NCBI GenBank assembly: GCA_034008185.1
Contig: CM067084.1
Coordinates: 46,575,099 to 46,639,098 of the forward strand
Source: Gorsachius magnificus
Taxonomy: Eukaryota; Chordata; Aves; Pelecaniformes; Ardeidae
Length of the DNA stretch: 64,000 bases
Direction of reading: 5' to 3'
Shown here: positions 1 through 11,371 of the stretch, one piece after another
How the letters are laid out: every line of letters begins with the position of its first letter
Position numbering within the stretch: the first letter of the stretch is position 1
Notes under the pieces: generated by a model
Told to the model about the DNA's origin: nothing
Seen by the model: the letters and a program-made list of their open reading frames with translations, nothing else
The model's database searches: none
Program-made: the position numbers and the translations under genes

Positions 1-37
1 GCATGATTTATTGTGTCATTTTGTTTGCTTTAAAAAG
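1..37 (+). other. TENM3: TENM3 intron tail and splice acceptor
   Basis: This is the end of an intron that began before the window. A T-rich stretch is followed by an acceptor AG at 36-37, directly before the exon. The bases just before the AG are A-rich rather than pyrimidine-rich, so the acceptor looks weak by itself. Confidence 0.8.
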
Positions 38-334
38 GTTAATGGCAGAAACCTCCTTTCAGTTGACTTTGATCGAACCACAAAGACAGAAAAGATCTAC
101 GATGACCACCGTAAATTCCTGCTGAGGATTGCCTACGACACGTCAGGGCACCCCACCCTGTGGCTACCGAGCAGCAAGCTGATGGCTGTCAATGTTACCT
201 ATTCATCCACAGGTCAAATAGGCAGCATACAGCGAGGGACAACTAGTGAAAAAATAGAGTATGATGGACAGGGAAGGATAGTGTCTAGAGTGTTTGCTGA
301 TGGGAAAACTTGGAGTTATACTTATTTGGAAAAG
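38..334 (+). CDS. TENM3: Teneurin-3 coding exon: YD-repeat barrel segment
   Basis: This 99-codon exon is in phase 0 at both ends. The reading begins [17 protein letters not shown] and ends WSYTYLEK, followed at once by the donor GTAAAG at 335. It contains YD-type beta-hairpin units such as [17 protein letters not shown] and [19 protein letters not shown]. In known teneurins these units form part of the large extracellular beta-barrel that encloses the C-terminal domain. The open frame runs on into the intron to 394, but the protein family and the donor show that coding stops at 334. There is no frameshift or internal stop. Confidence 0.95.
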
Positions 335-1538
335 GTAAAGAAAACTCAGGTTTTAAAAAATGCTTTCAATGTGCTGAAATTCTGCAGCATCTGACTGCTG
401 CATACAAAGCAAAAGCAGGTAGTGGAAGCACATTTCAATTATTCTAAGTATCAACATGTGATTCCTAGGGGAACGTTTTATACAATAGATATGTAATCAC
501 GCTGTAGCTAATTGCTAGGAATTGATGTCTTTTTAAATTATTTAGGCCACTGGCTAACAAGAAGCATCTGTATTTACCTTTTATCTTAACACTTAAAATA
601 AGGTACAGGGACTAGATCTCTGCAGTGTAATTCAGTTGAAAATAATTTGTTTGTAAATTCTTCACTGTTGGCTTTTTTCACTACCAAGAAAAGCTCTTGT
701 TTCTAAATAGTTACAGCTGTCAATTTGTACTTGCTATATGTTGTAGCATCAAAATAAATGATAGGCAAAAGATCCAGAATCTTCATTATATACGATTGCT
801 GAATGATAGCTCTCCCTCTAGAAATATCTGTGAAAATCCCCCGTGTGAGATCTCGTGCCTGCTATGCAAAAAGAGAATACATTTCTTTCTGGGGTTTAAA
901 TGTATTTCTGTTGAAGCTGTGGCTCAGCAAATACTGTTTACTAGCCATTGCAGACATAATTTAATCAAGACCTGTGATACGTAATAGCCACGCATCAGAA
1001 AAGCGTCAGAACAAATTCCGAGTAGCTCCTTTTGATATAAATAATCAAACAGTTGTTTTGCCTATGCCTTAAAAGCTTACAGAACAAGAACACAGTATTC
1101 AGGGATCTCAGGCTATTCAAATTCTTCAAAATCGTCTCTAATTGTAGGGAAGAAATTGTATCTCCCATATGTTGTTCTCCTCGTGAGTTAATGGCTCTAA
1201 GACAGTTTTACTCCTTCCCATATTAAACATGACTTATCTGAATCCATTGACAATCTGCTGTTTAGTTGTGAGTGCTTGATAAAAGAGTGATACAGTCATA
1301 ACAAGTAGCAAATTATGAATGTGGAACTACTAATTACAGAACCCCTTACAATTAAGCATCCAAGTAAATTAGGCAGGGAGATGTTAACAACATGTAAGGT
1401 CAAGGATAACTCAATTAAAGAGGAGATAATTTTCTCAAGTGGGAATGTCACATTTTTGTGAAGAAGTAGTATATGTGTGTCGGGGGGGGGGGGTACTCCA
1501 CCATTTGTCACATGTAAAAATCTGTTCTTAATTTTCAG
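335..1538 (+). other. TENM3: TENM3 intron
   Basis: The intron is 1.2 kb, with donor GTAAAG and acceptor TTTTCAG (AG at 1537-1538). It contains no convincing coding or repeat element. A run of twelve G at 1482-1493 lies about 45 bases upstream of the acceptor. Small open frames inside it (for example 697-984) have no family resemblance. Confidence 0.9.
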
Positions 1539-3150
1539 TCAATGGTTCTTCTGCTTCATAGCCAGCGGCAGTATATCTTCGAATATGATTTGTTGGATCG
1601 GCTTTCTGCTGTCACCATGCCCAGCGTTGCTCGTCATACCATGCAGACTATCCGCTCCATTGGCTATTACCGGAATATATACAACCCCCCAGAAAGTAAT
1701 GCTTCTGTTATAATGGACTACAATGAAGAAGGGCAGCTCCTTCAAACTGCTTTCCTGGGGACAAGTCGAAGAGTATTATTCAAGTACAGACGGCAGACCA
1801 AGCTCTCAGAAATTTTATATGATAGTACAAGAGTTAGTTTTACTTATGATGAGACAGCGGGAGTCCTGAAAACAGTAAACCTCCAAAGTGATGGTTTTAT
1901 CTGCACCATTAGATACAGGCAAATTGGCCCACTGATTGACAGACAGATTTTCCGCTTTAGCGAGGATGGAATGGTAAACGCCCGATTTGACTACAGCTAT
2001 GACAATAGCTTCAGAGTGACTAGCATGCAAGGTGTCATCAATGAAACCCCATTGCCTATTGATCTCTACCAGTTTGATGATATCTCTGGCAAAGTTGAAC
2101 AATTTGGAAAATTTGGAGTTATATATTATGATATTAACCAGATCATTTCAACAGCTGTAATGACCTACACAAAACACTTTGATGCACACGGCCGCATCAA
2201 GGAAATTCAGTATGAAATATTTCGGTCGTTAATGTATTGGATTACAATTCAGTATGATAACATGGGACGAGTGACAAAAAGAGAAATTAAGATCGGGCCA
2301 TTTGCCAACACCACAAAATATGCGTACGAATATGATGTAGATGGTCAGCTCCAGACAGTTTATCTGAATGAAAAAATAATGTGGCGATACAACTATGACC
2401 TGAATGGCAACCTCCACTTGCTCAACCCCAGTAGCAGCGCCCGCTTGACGCCACTTCGCTATGACCTGAGAGACAGAATAACTCGACTAGGTGATGTTCA
2501 GTACCGATTAGATGAAGACGGATTTCTGCGTCAGAGGGGTACTGAAATCTTTGAATACAGTTCAAAGGGCCTTCTTACTCGAGTTTATAGCAAAGGCAGT
2601 GGGTGGACGGTGATTTACCGTTATGATGGACTTGGACGACGAGTTTCCAGTAAAACTAGCCTTGGACAGCATCTCCAGTTTTTTTACGCAGACCTTACTT
2701 ACCCAACCAGGATAACTCACGTATATAACCACTCAAGTTCTGAAATCACATCTCTTTACTATGATCTGCAAGGACACCTTTTTGCCATGGAAATTAGCAG
2801 TGGAGATGAGTTTTACATTGCATCAGACAATACGGGGACACCACTGGCTGTTTTCAGTAGCAACGGTCTCATGCTTAAACAAATTCAATACACTGCTTAT
2901 GGAGAGATCTATTTTGACTCTAACCTTGACTTCCAGCTGGTAATAGGATTCCACGGAGGCTTATACGACCCACTGACCAAGCTAGTTCACTTTGGAGAAA
3001 GAGATTATGACATACTGGCAGGCCGGTGGACAACACCTGATATTGAAATCTGGAAGAGAATTGGGAAGGATCCAGCTCCTTTTAATTTGTACATGTTTCG
3101 AAATAACAACCCAGCCAGTAAAATACATGATGTGAAGGATTATATCACAG
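1539..3150 (+). CDS. TENM3: Teneurin-3 large coding exon: YD repeats and Rhs-like core
   Basis: The exon is 1,612 bases long. It starts in phase 0 with [17 protein letters not shown] and ends after the first base of a split Asp codon (ACA G|GTAAAA). It codes for most of the YD-repeat barrel; repeated units such as [26 protein letters not shown] and [12 protein letters not shown] are visible. Close to its end it encodes the Rhs-like core, with [31 protein letters not shown] and [15 protein letters not shown]. This core is shared with bacterial Rhs and TcC proteins and closes one end of the barrel. The open frame continues past the donor to a stop at 3252-3254, but the teneurin reading switches to the next exon (DYIT|DVNSWL). 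The frame is intact throughout, as expected for a gene under strong purifying selection. Confidence 0.97.
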
Positions 3151-5848
3151 GTAAAAGAAGGTTACTTAATTGCAAGACTGCCTCCCACTTGCTCAAAAAT
3201 TTACCTTTCTGTGTTCTCATAATCTGGAATCTGATTATCTGGGTTACAGGCTGAGGATATTGTCTGGGGAAGGTTAGTAAAGAAACTCTCAGGGAAGATA
3301 ACTGTTCAGAGAAGTACTTGGCGTTTAGAACCAAATCAACGAAGTGATTTTTAGCTTGGGGTGCTGCACCTATAGACATCCAATTTATACTGGACTTGGT
3401 GATTTTGGTGTAGTACCTAATTATGTCCTATTTGGGAAAGTTCTTTATGAGGAAGCATTAAACACTTACAATAATTACAGCAAACACGCTTATCAGGATT
3501 GGTGAAATAGCAAACGGGAGATCTTGAAAATATCTCATCTAGCTTTAGACATTGATTTAGGTACTAACATAAGAGATTAAGATCCACAGGACATTATTAG
3601 CAATTATTATTGTGCCCTACATAGTCCTTACAGTGCTTTAGCATTGGACTATTGACCCAAAAAGAGAATTAAGAGCATCTCAGTGTACAGAGGGGTTGGG
3701 TTTCCCAAAGTACATTTTTGAGTACCAGTGGAATACATCTCTTCCTCTCCCAGTGACTGAACTGTAACACGTATCTCAGTGTGCATCGGGACAGGAAAGA
3801 GGAGCCTTGGGTTCTCCTTCCAATACTGTTACGCATTACCCAGTGCTCTTATAATGAACAAAATGGACTCCTTGACAAGTACAAAAGTAAGAACCCCTGA
3901 AGACTGTTCACAAGAATCTCCTTACATGTGGATTAGAGTCAGGCTTCTTCACGGCTGTGGGCTACAGAGCAGTACAAAATGCATAATCATGGGCTGAAAA
4001 GACCAAAGACAAGAGGCAGTGAGACTGTAAGGTAGCAAAGGCAGCAGGGGTCTTTCTGTGACTAATATAACTCATTAACATGGAGCAAATATTCAGTGGA
4101 AGTTGGTTGGTATTTTCCAGGGTAGGTTTTTGCAAGGCTACTAATGTAATTTGGCTAAGAAAGAGAAGTCCAATAAGCTCTAGGGCCAGCACAAAGTAAT
4201 GAATACACAGCCAGGAGCAGGGAACGAGTAGGATATAGAAAAATGAGTGTGAATTTCTCTTCTGGCAACAAAAAGCTGCTAACGTGCCACTTCTTGTATG
4301 ACTTAGGTTCTTAGGGAACCTCTATGCTTTTTGTGGGTCTAGAGTTAGTGATGTGTAGTCTTTTCCACTATTTTCATACAAAAAAATCTGATTGCACATC
4401 ACCAGAAGTTTCGGAAAAATGCATTGCTCAGATTTAAATTTTCATAATTGAATAGATGTAAATAATTCAAAATATTTTACACAGACAGTGCCAGACGGAG
4501 GACAGGAGGGTCTCAGCCCCACTTACTTGCAAGTTGTGAGACTACAACTCAAAAAGCATCCTGGGAATCAAGTGGGCTTGCATCAATTTAACAAACAGCA
4601 GCTATTAACAGGGTTGCTAACAGGCTGCCTGGGAGCAAGGGTAATAACAGACCTTTGAATCTGTCCTCTTTTAGCAGCATGTGCTGTAGGGGATGCAGTT
4701 GCAATCAGATTCTTTGTGGCATTGAAAATTATGCACTTAGTTCAAAAATTGCCCTCAAAATACAGTTTTAGTTCTTAACAACTTTGATATATGGAATACA
4801 TAGACACAACTCATATAAGGTTATCATTACAGTGAGTAATTTGGTTGACTGACAGTTTTAGATGCAGAGCCTCATGAGGTGTATCATTTATCTGGAAAGG
4901 TTTTAAGATAAATATTTTTTTATTATATTAACATTCGGAAAAATCTGGTTCTTTGTTCCACTTATTTGGGGGTTTCTTAAATTAAAACTACTAGACTTGG
5001 TAAGGAGCACCCTGCCAACTTCTGTTAAGCTTAGTATTTGTGAAAGATAAAGTGGAGAGACAGAAACAAGGCAGAGCACCCATTCTTGCCCAACAATTGT
5101 TAACTACTTAATTGTTTGTATCCCTAATTTATTTATTTTTAACAGAACATAAAATGTATCATAAATAATGTTATCTAATGCTAATTAAGTATCCTTTCTG
5201 CTTATTGATGTAACTGTAATACATTTCATTAGCTTGTAATTTCATTGGTGCAACTTCATCATGAAGAGGGGGAGATTTCTCTTGAATCAACGTAAAATAT
5301 CTGTCAAATGATTTAGAAGGTAATTGACTGTATAGGCATTATTTCAGGGGTAGTTTGAAGACATTACAAGAACACATACATAACAAAAGGACAGGATGTG
5401 CTCTGCAGTGCTTTTTCTTTCTTGCTTTGCTTTGAAGTATTGATGATGAAGGTGAGACATAGAGCGTGTTCCTCCTGACCATGAAATCCCAATTAGCTTA
5501 GGCTATATTAAAAGGAAATCTCACTTTAATTGTGCTCCTGTAGTTGTTCTGGAAGTCACTGAGGCCTTCAGAATTGCTGAAACCTGTAATGCCTTTCGAA
5601 CAAGCATAGTGCAATTCTTAACACACAACAGAAGTTTTCTTGTAAGTTTAGAACTTCAGGTTTACTGCATAGGCTTGCTATTCTCGCTGTAGTACAAATC
5701 TAAATCCAGCCATATCAAAACAAAGACTGGTGATTAATTTTCATGTTACAGAAGGAAATCAACTATGCAAAAAACTATTCCATGTAAAATTGTATGATTG
5801 CAAAATATGGAACAACTCTAATTTTTTTTTTTAATAATTCTATTTCAG
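3151..5848 (+). other. TENM3: TENM3 intron
   Basis: The intron is 2.7 kb, from donor GTAAAA to acceptor TATTTCAG after a run of T at 5822-5832. It is AT-rich and unremarkable. Nothing in it reads as an exon, a recent mobile element or an RNA gene. Short open frames (3779-3997, and 3962-4192 on the other strand) look like chance. Confidence 0.9.
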
Positions 5849-5979
5849 ATGTTAACAGCTGGCTGGTGACATTTGGCTTCCATCTGCACAACGCCATTCC
5901 TGGTTTCCCTGTTCCGAAATTTGATTTAACAGAACCTTCTTATGAACTTGTGAAGAGCCAGCAATGGGAGGACATACCA
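5849..5979 (+). CDS. TENM3: Teneurin-3 coding exon: linker between Rhs core and C-terminal domain
   Basis: The exon is 131 bases. Its first two bases complete the Asp codon begun in the previous exon (G|AT), and it ends in phase 0 with QQWEDIP before the donor GTAAGA. The peptide starts [20 protein letters not shown] and continues [18 protein letters not shown]. Known teneurin structures place this stretch where the chain leaves the Rhs core and threads towards the C-terminal domain. The assignment rests on residue-level resemblance to teneurin-3 and on exact phase agreement at both junctions. Confidence 0.95.
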
Positions 5980-8900
5980 GTAAGAAACAAAATTAAACAT
6001 ACAAATGGAACAAGACAGACTGTTCCCTTCTATTCAGATCTCATTAGGCATGGATAATCCTGACAGGGTTACTTGCTAAATTAAATCTGAACAGTGCTTT
6101 TCAAACACCTAATTTTTATCTACTTTCAAAAGAATTTAAGAAATCATAGGTGGTATTTTTTCTTACACACTTGCTAAGTTAGGTACCATTTAAAATAAGC
6201 TTTTGTTTGCTTTCAGCAATAATAAAAATGCAGTAAGACAATAATCAATGAAAAGAAGTTTAAGACCCTTTAAAGATGTCTTAAGTTTTGTAGCAGAAAC
6301 TAGAGAGATTAGATTTGTACTAACACTCTGCCTAAAGGCAGAAACTGAACACTGTACTAAAAAATAGACTCTGAAATAAACAGAAGAACAGGTGATATAA
6401 ATTATGCATACCAGGCACCACTACAATTTTACTTCTCTTTAATATTAACCATGTTTTATATGTAAAGATAAAATATTGAAAATGAAATTACCTGAGGTAA
6501 AACCCATTACATTACATAAAACCAAAACTCCAGGTGCTTATGAAGTTCTTTGGGAGGAAAAAAAATGAACTTCAGTCCTGAAAACCTGCCACAGTTTTAA
6601 ATTATGGAAGAAATAAATGTGGAAGTTAAAATCTAAATCTGCTATTTAAAAAAATTATATTTACAAATCAAACACTCAAAGACCTATGCCCTCAAAAATC
6701 CTACAATTCTCAGTTAAGAAAGAAGTGTTGAGAGACAGTAAAATGGGTATCCCATTGTGAGCAGTCAAAACCAGATCTCTTTTTACAAGAATCATGATAA
6801 GAGACCTTCATGAGATTAAAGAGGATATGATCTTGAAGAACCACACAACTTAATTTAGACAAAAATTCATTAGAAGGGTGGCCCAGCAAAAGGGAGCATA
6901 TGGACGCTAATTTTGCATGCGTGAAGTGACCCGCAATTTATGTATTTTTTAATAGCCAGGGATTGAGTAACAGGGAAAGACCTTAGAGCACAGCATGAGA
7001 ATAGTGTCTCCCATGAACAGTAGAAGCAGTGAAGCAGGAGCATTGCAAGTACTTCAGGCAAGGTGGCTGTATGAGGAGATAAGAGACCTGTCATCAGGCA
7101 TGGCTGTGAAGAACTATCAGAGGTTGTTTATTTAGATCTCAAAGGCTAAAGAATGCAATTACCACCAGCAAAGGTGCATCAGGAAAAGAACCAGTCTGGT
7201 CAAAGAGATGAGAGCAGACAGCTAGTTGTCAAAAATCTTCACGAAAGAGCTCAACAACGTGAGGCGTGCCAGGGGCACGTGACATGACAGAGAGAAAGAG
7301 AGAAGTGGGAGGAACCGAAAGATTCAAAATTCTCAGGTAGGAAGAAGCTGTGACTATGATATTCACTGTTGAACAAGCAAATGCAACCCGGAGCCAGAAG
7401 CAAATACATAAACCACTTAGTATTTTGAAACATTCTGGAGTGAGTGAGGTTTACCGAGCTCTGAGGTTTTGCTTCAGAGCTCTGAGGATACATGTTAAAA
7501 ATAAACAAACTTTGTCATTACGAAGTTGCTATAGCATCTTGCTGCTCTCACTGATGAGCGTGCTGTCTAGAATATATTTTGTGCTCAATAGCTTTCATGT
7601 AGGATTTACAACAGCTGAAATCCATACTTGTTAGTAAGTGCAGACAGGAATCTGCCACATTCAAGAAGAGTTGAGAGTCCAAGTCAATTCGTAATTCCCT
7701 CAGGAACTGTCCCCTACAGAAAGCTGCCCTCATGGCAGAGCAGAGAAGCCTTTGCAAACCTTTTGCCAGGCTTTGATTAGCAGCAAGGCTGAATTAAGAT
7801 TGTAGGAGTCTGTTAATGACTCCTGCTTGGTCTCTCACCCAGAAATTTGGGAAAACTAAACAGGCTTTTTTGCCTCATTTGTCAGCAATGAATCAAGTGG
7901 GTTAAATAGTATTTTACTGAAGGGAGAAGGGAGAAGGGGTGGATTGGAAGATAAACTGGATCATCTACAGAAACTAAGTACTCCTTTTCAAAAGTGCAGC
8001 CAAAGCTATTTAAATCTTTCTGTTTCCTGCTGAGACAACTGCTAGGGCAGCTGTCTGCTCCCCACCTCCGTCAATACTAGCTCATTCACAGCTTGTAGCT
8101 GTTAAGACCCAGGGTTAGACTGATAAGATGTGCGTGTTCTGCACAGTTGTAAGGTCTCACCCCAATCACAGTTGACCCCATAATGTGAGCTGCCCCACTA
8201 CCTAGCTAGGTAGTGCTCTAGCTAACCATTCCTGCTAGCTGCTCCTGCTCTTCTAGCTGTTCTGGCTAACCACAGCAGTTAGGCTGTCAGGTCCCGTTCC
8301 CCAGCTATCCTCTCTCTTTACCAAGAGTCCATCTGGCATACTGGGCCACACATAGCTCTTAACAGTCAAGCAAACTTTTTACACAGATGCTCCTACCCTA
8401 GGTTTTCCATCTTGTGCTTTTGCGCATCACAGTTCACCTCTTACTTCCTCCCCTTTATAGCACACCTACCTTTTCAACAAGAACACCCCAGGTACAGTAA
8501 AACACAAAATACCAAGCGAGCATATTTTAGACGTGCCCATGGGTTCTTTTCATTCGTTGCCCCCTCTCTTTGCTAGCTGTCAACAAAGCACTCTGCTGTA
8601 TTCAGGACTGCACCCCTCTGAAGTTCTGGGGAGGGAAGTTGCTCATCTTTTTTAGGCAGCATGCTGATACTTGGAGTGAAATGGAAGCACACACAACTGA
8701 ATTGGCCGCAGCTTTTTCACACACCCCCTTTTATCAGTTTCTGCAATTATTTGCAAGAAAGGGCATCAGTCCCCAATATTCCACCCCTCTGCTCTGTACC
8801 ATTTGCTTCCTTCTCTTTTACTATAAAGACTATCATTACAGTTTGATTCCCCCTGCCCCGCCTTCCTTTAGCAGCTTGAGGGGTTATGCGAGCCTCCCTG

Positions 8901-9398
8901 CAGTTTGGTCTCAGACTGCAGCTACCTGAGAGACTCTTTCTCCTGACTCAGCATACAAAGGGCTTGTTCTGTTCTAAAGTGCAGCTTCATGACCTGCAAA
9001 AATCTACTCAATTTGGATGGACCCATGGTAGACAGAAATCGTAGTCGAACAGGCTCAGAGGATGAGATGACACTCTAGTAAGACAGCTCTTACCCATATT
9101 AAGTATTAGTATTGCAGAGGTCTGTCCTGTACAGCCCAGTTAAGTAGCCTCTGAAGTTAAATCTTATTTTTGTGCAGGTCTTCAGGGAAACAAAGAGAAA
9201 AAGCACTAAACATTATCAAACAAAATAGTCTTGTAACTCAGCAGAACAAGCAGTATGTAGATTTAATTAACTCCTTGGCACTGTCAGTTGTGGCATATCC
9301 TGTTGTCGTCCATGGGCAGCACACCAAGAAAGCCTGGCTGTTTGGCATCTCGAGGGCTACAGATGGCTGGTAAAACTTCTGTCTGTTCTTGTTTACAG
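5980..9398 (+). other. TENM3: TENM3 intron (last)
   Basis: The intron is 3.4 kb, with donor GTAAGA and acceptor GTTTACAG. No exon-like or recent transposon sequence was recognised. It holds small direct repeats at 7456-7487 and a CTAGCT-rich low-complexity patch at about 8200-8283. The 119-residue open frame at 8570-8929 has no family resemblance and is treated as chance. Confidence 0.88.
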
Positions 9399-10154
9399 CC
9401 AATTTCTGGAGTGCAACAACAAGTGGCAAGACAAGCAAAGGCTTTCCTTTCCCTGGGAAAGATGGCAGAAGTGCAGGTCAGCAGACGGAAATCCGGTGGA
9501 GAGAAGTCATGGCTGTGGTTTGCTACAGTGAAGTCTCTGATTGGGAAGGGGGTGATGCTTGCTGTCAATCAAGGCAAAGTGCAAACAAACGTGCTCAACA
9601 TTGCAAATGAGGACTGCATAAAAGTGGCAGCTGTTCTGAACAACGCCTACTACCTAGAAAACTTGCATTTCACCGTTGAGGGAAAGGACACGCACTATTT
9701 TATCAAGACCACCTCCCCTGAGAGTGACCTTGGGACACTGAGGCTGACGAGTGGGCGGAAGGCCCTGGAGAATGGTATCAACGTCACTGTTTCCCAGTCC
9801 ACCACTGTGGTAAACGGCAGGACTCGCAGGTTTGCTGATGTTGAAATGCAATACGGTGCTTTAGCGCTTCATGTCCGCTATGGCATGACACTTGATGAGG
9901 AAAAGGCCCGAATCCTGGAGCAAGCCAGGCAAAGAGCGCTTTCCAGTGCCTGGGCCAGAGAACAACAGAGAGTAAGAGATGGAGAGGAAGGCGCCAGGTT
10001 GTGGACAGAAGGAGAAAAGAGGCAGTTGCTAAGTGCTGGAAAGGTACAAGGATACGATGGGTACTATGTACTCTCTGTGGAGCAATATCCGGAATTAGCA
10101 GACAGCGCTAACAATATACAGTTCCTCAGACAAAGTGAGATAGGAAAGAGGTAA
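9399..10154 (+). CDS. TENM3: Teneurin-3 terminal coding exon: C-terminal toxin-fold domain and TCAP
   Basis: The exon gives 251 codons and a TAA stop, starting in phase 0 with [16 protein letters not shown] after acceptor TTTACAG. The region at about 9,560-9,960 corresponds to the C-terminal domain described in the literature as related to bacterial GHH-type nuclease toxins and housed against the barrel in teneurins. It is a structural relic in an adhesion receptor, not a free toxin. The segment from [14 protein letters not shown] to [12 protein letters not shown] is highly charged and predicted helical ([31 protein letters not shown]). The last 43 residues are the TCAP peptide plus a GKR tail. 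The open frame extends upstream to 9288, but those codons lie in the intron and do not resemble teneurin. Confidence 0.97.
   Translation, partial: PISGVQQQVARQAKAFLSLGKMAEVQVSRRKSGGEKSWLWFATVKSLIGKGVMLAVNQGKVQTNVLNIANEDCIKVAAVLNNAYYLENLHFTVEGKDTHYFIKTTSPESDLGTLRLTSGRKALENGINVTVSQSTTVVNGRTRRFADVEMQYGALALHVRYGMTLDEEKARILEQARQRALSSAWAREQQRVRDGEEGARLWTEGEKRQLLSAGKVQGYDGYYVLSVEQYPELADSANNIQFLRQSEIGKR
10023..10142 (+). other. TENM3: Teneurin C-terminal associated peptide (TCAP-3) segment
   Basis: Within the last exon, 40 codons begin [17 protein letters not shown] directly after a Lys-Arg pair and end SEI, followed by Gly-Lys-Arg and the stop. In the literature this is TCAP, a peptide with reported neuromodulatory activity. 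Its dibasic start and GKR end resemble prohormone processing and C-terminal amidation signals. Whether it is released by cleavage or by separate transcription is debated; the sequence only shows that both signals are intact. Confidence 0.85.
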
Positions 10155-10595
10155 CACACTGGCTTAGCTCAGGCTGCCAAAGAGACTGTGTACCAGTGTC
10201 TTCTAAAAAGGAGACCAAACTGTTTTGCTGCATTACTACTTGAGCCTAAGCTTACATCTTTGCTCAGATTTTTTCTGTAGCACAATCCGAACAGACTCTG
10301 TAACAAAAAGAGCGCCTTCCAGAAGAATGATACTGCTAATGACAAAACTTTTTTTTTTTCTCAATGACCTTAAAGGTGATCTGCTTTAAAGAATATGTTT
10401 ACATATGCATATCGCTGCACTCAAGTTGGACTGAAAAGTATTAAAAAAAAAAAAAAAAAGAAGAAAAAAGAAAAAGGCCTACAGATTTTGCAACAGGCTG
10501 TCTGTTCCTTTGAGGCACTGTATTTAATTAAGATACAGACCCATACAGTGTTTCCAAATATTACTGAATTGTTGACCTTTGCTTACGAGAAATAG

Positions 10596-10633
10596 TCTCT
10601 CTCTTTCTCTCTCTCTCTTTCCCTCTCTTTCTC
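10596..10633. repeat. CT-rich pyrimidine tract
   Basis: Thirty-eight consecutive pyrimidines, mostly CT/CTTT units, in the TENM3 3' UTR. Could be a PTB-type binding platform in RNA or simply a microsatellite. Confidence 0.85.
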
Positions 10634-10990
10634 ACTGCATAGGATGTGGTATATATCTGTTAATTTTAAAACGTGGGGCAAAAATTACTGTTTATAGACA
10701 ACCCAACTGCTTTAAACTGTGCTGCTTTCTAAAAGGACATTGGCACAAGTGACTTATGCTACCATGGGAATTTAATAATGGATTTTACAATGCTAACATG
10801 GTTTGCCTTGGGGGGAAAATGGCAAGTAGAATCCTTGTTGCAGATAAGCAAAGGAAACCCTGATTTTTTTGTAAATTATGTGAGACAAGTTGTTTATGGA
10901 TTTTTATATGAATTACAATTTACTGTACATCAAATATTAGTCTCAGAGGAGTTAATTTATGTAAAGTGTTTAAAAAAGTTTATACTTAAA

Positions 10991-10996
10991 AATAAA
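10991..10996 (+). terminator. TENM3: Poly(A) signal AATAAA, proximal TENM3 site
   Basis: Canonical hexamer about 840 bases after the stop. A GT- and T-rich stretch (TGTGCTGTGTGTG followed by T residues) begins about 15 bases further on, as expected for a cleavage site. Confidence 0.65.
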
Positions 10997-11365
10997 ATGC
11001 TAAAAACATGTGCTGTGTGTGATTTTTTTAAAGAAAAAGGAATTGCACCTTTTATGTTATAGCTGTACAGTATAAAGGATTATATTGTAGAGATATAACA
11101 GTGATGACTAATGTCCAAAAGTGTTAATATTTTTGTATTAGGTTTAAAGCTGTGCATCTATCACTCTGCTGATAGGACGGGACACTCCAAAGTGGCTGGC
11201 TGAATCAGACCGCAGCTCCTTCCCCTCCCGTACCTCTCCTGTCACCCAGGCCAGTGCCACTTCATCAGTCATTGTTAGAAGGCACAGTAACCAAATAAGT
11301 CTCGTTTATTATGATGGAAGACTTTAATAGGTTGGGTTTTCCTTGTCTTTTTCCAGCCCTAATGT

Positions 11366-11371
11366 AATAAA
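11366..11371 (+). terminator. TENM3: Poly(A) signal AATAAA, second TENM3 site
   Basis: Canonical hexamer followed 20-40 bases later by a GT/T-rich stretch at 11,390-11,413. A plausible alternative end. Confidence 0.5.

Noticed and set aside
335..394. Extension of the first TENM3 exon frame beyond 334
   Set aside because: The consensus donor at 335 and the continuation of the teneurin reading at 1539 show it is intronic.
3151..3254. Extension of the large TENM3 exon to a stop at 3252-3254 as an alternative C-terminus
   Set aside because: The donor and split Asp codon join exactly to 5849. The extension would drop the conserved C-terminal domain; intron retention remains possible but unsupported.
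4530..4570. ZNF143-like ACTACAACTC ... CTGGGAA arrangement
   Set aside because: Core positions are disrupted and the site is in the middle of an intron without promoter context.
8570..8929. 119-codon open frame in the last TENM3 intron
   Set aside because: Interrupts known teneurin exon order, has no exon-like splice sites and no family resemblance.
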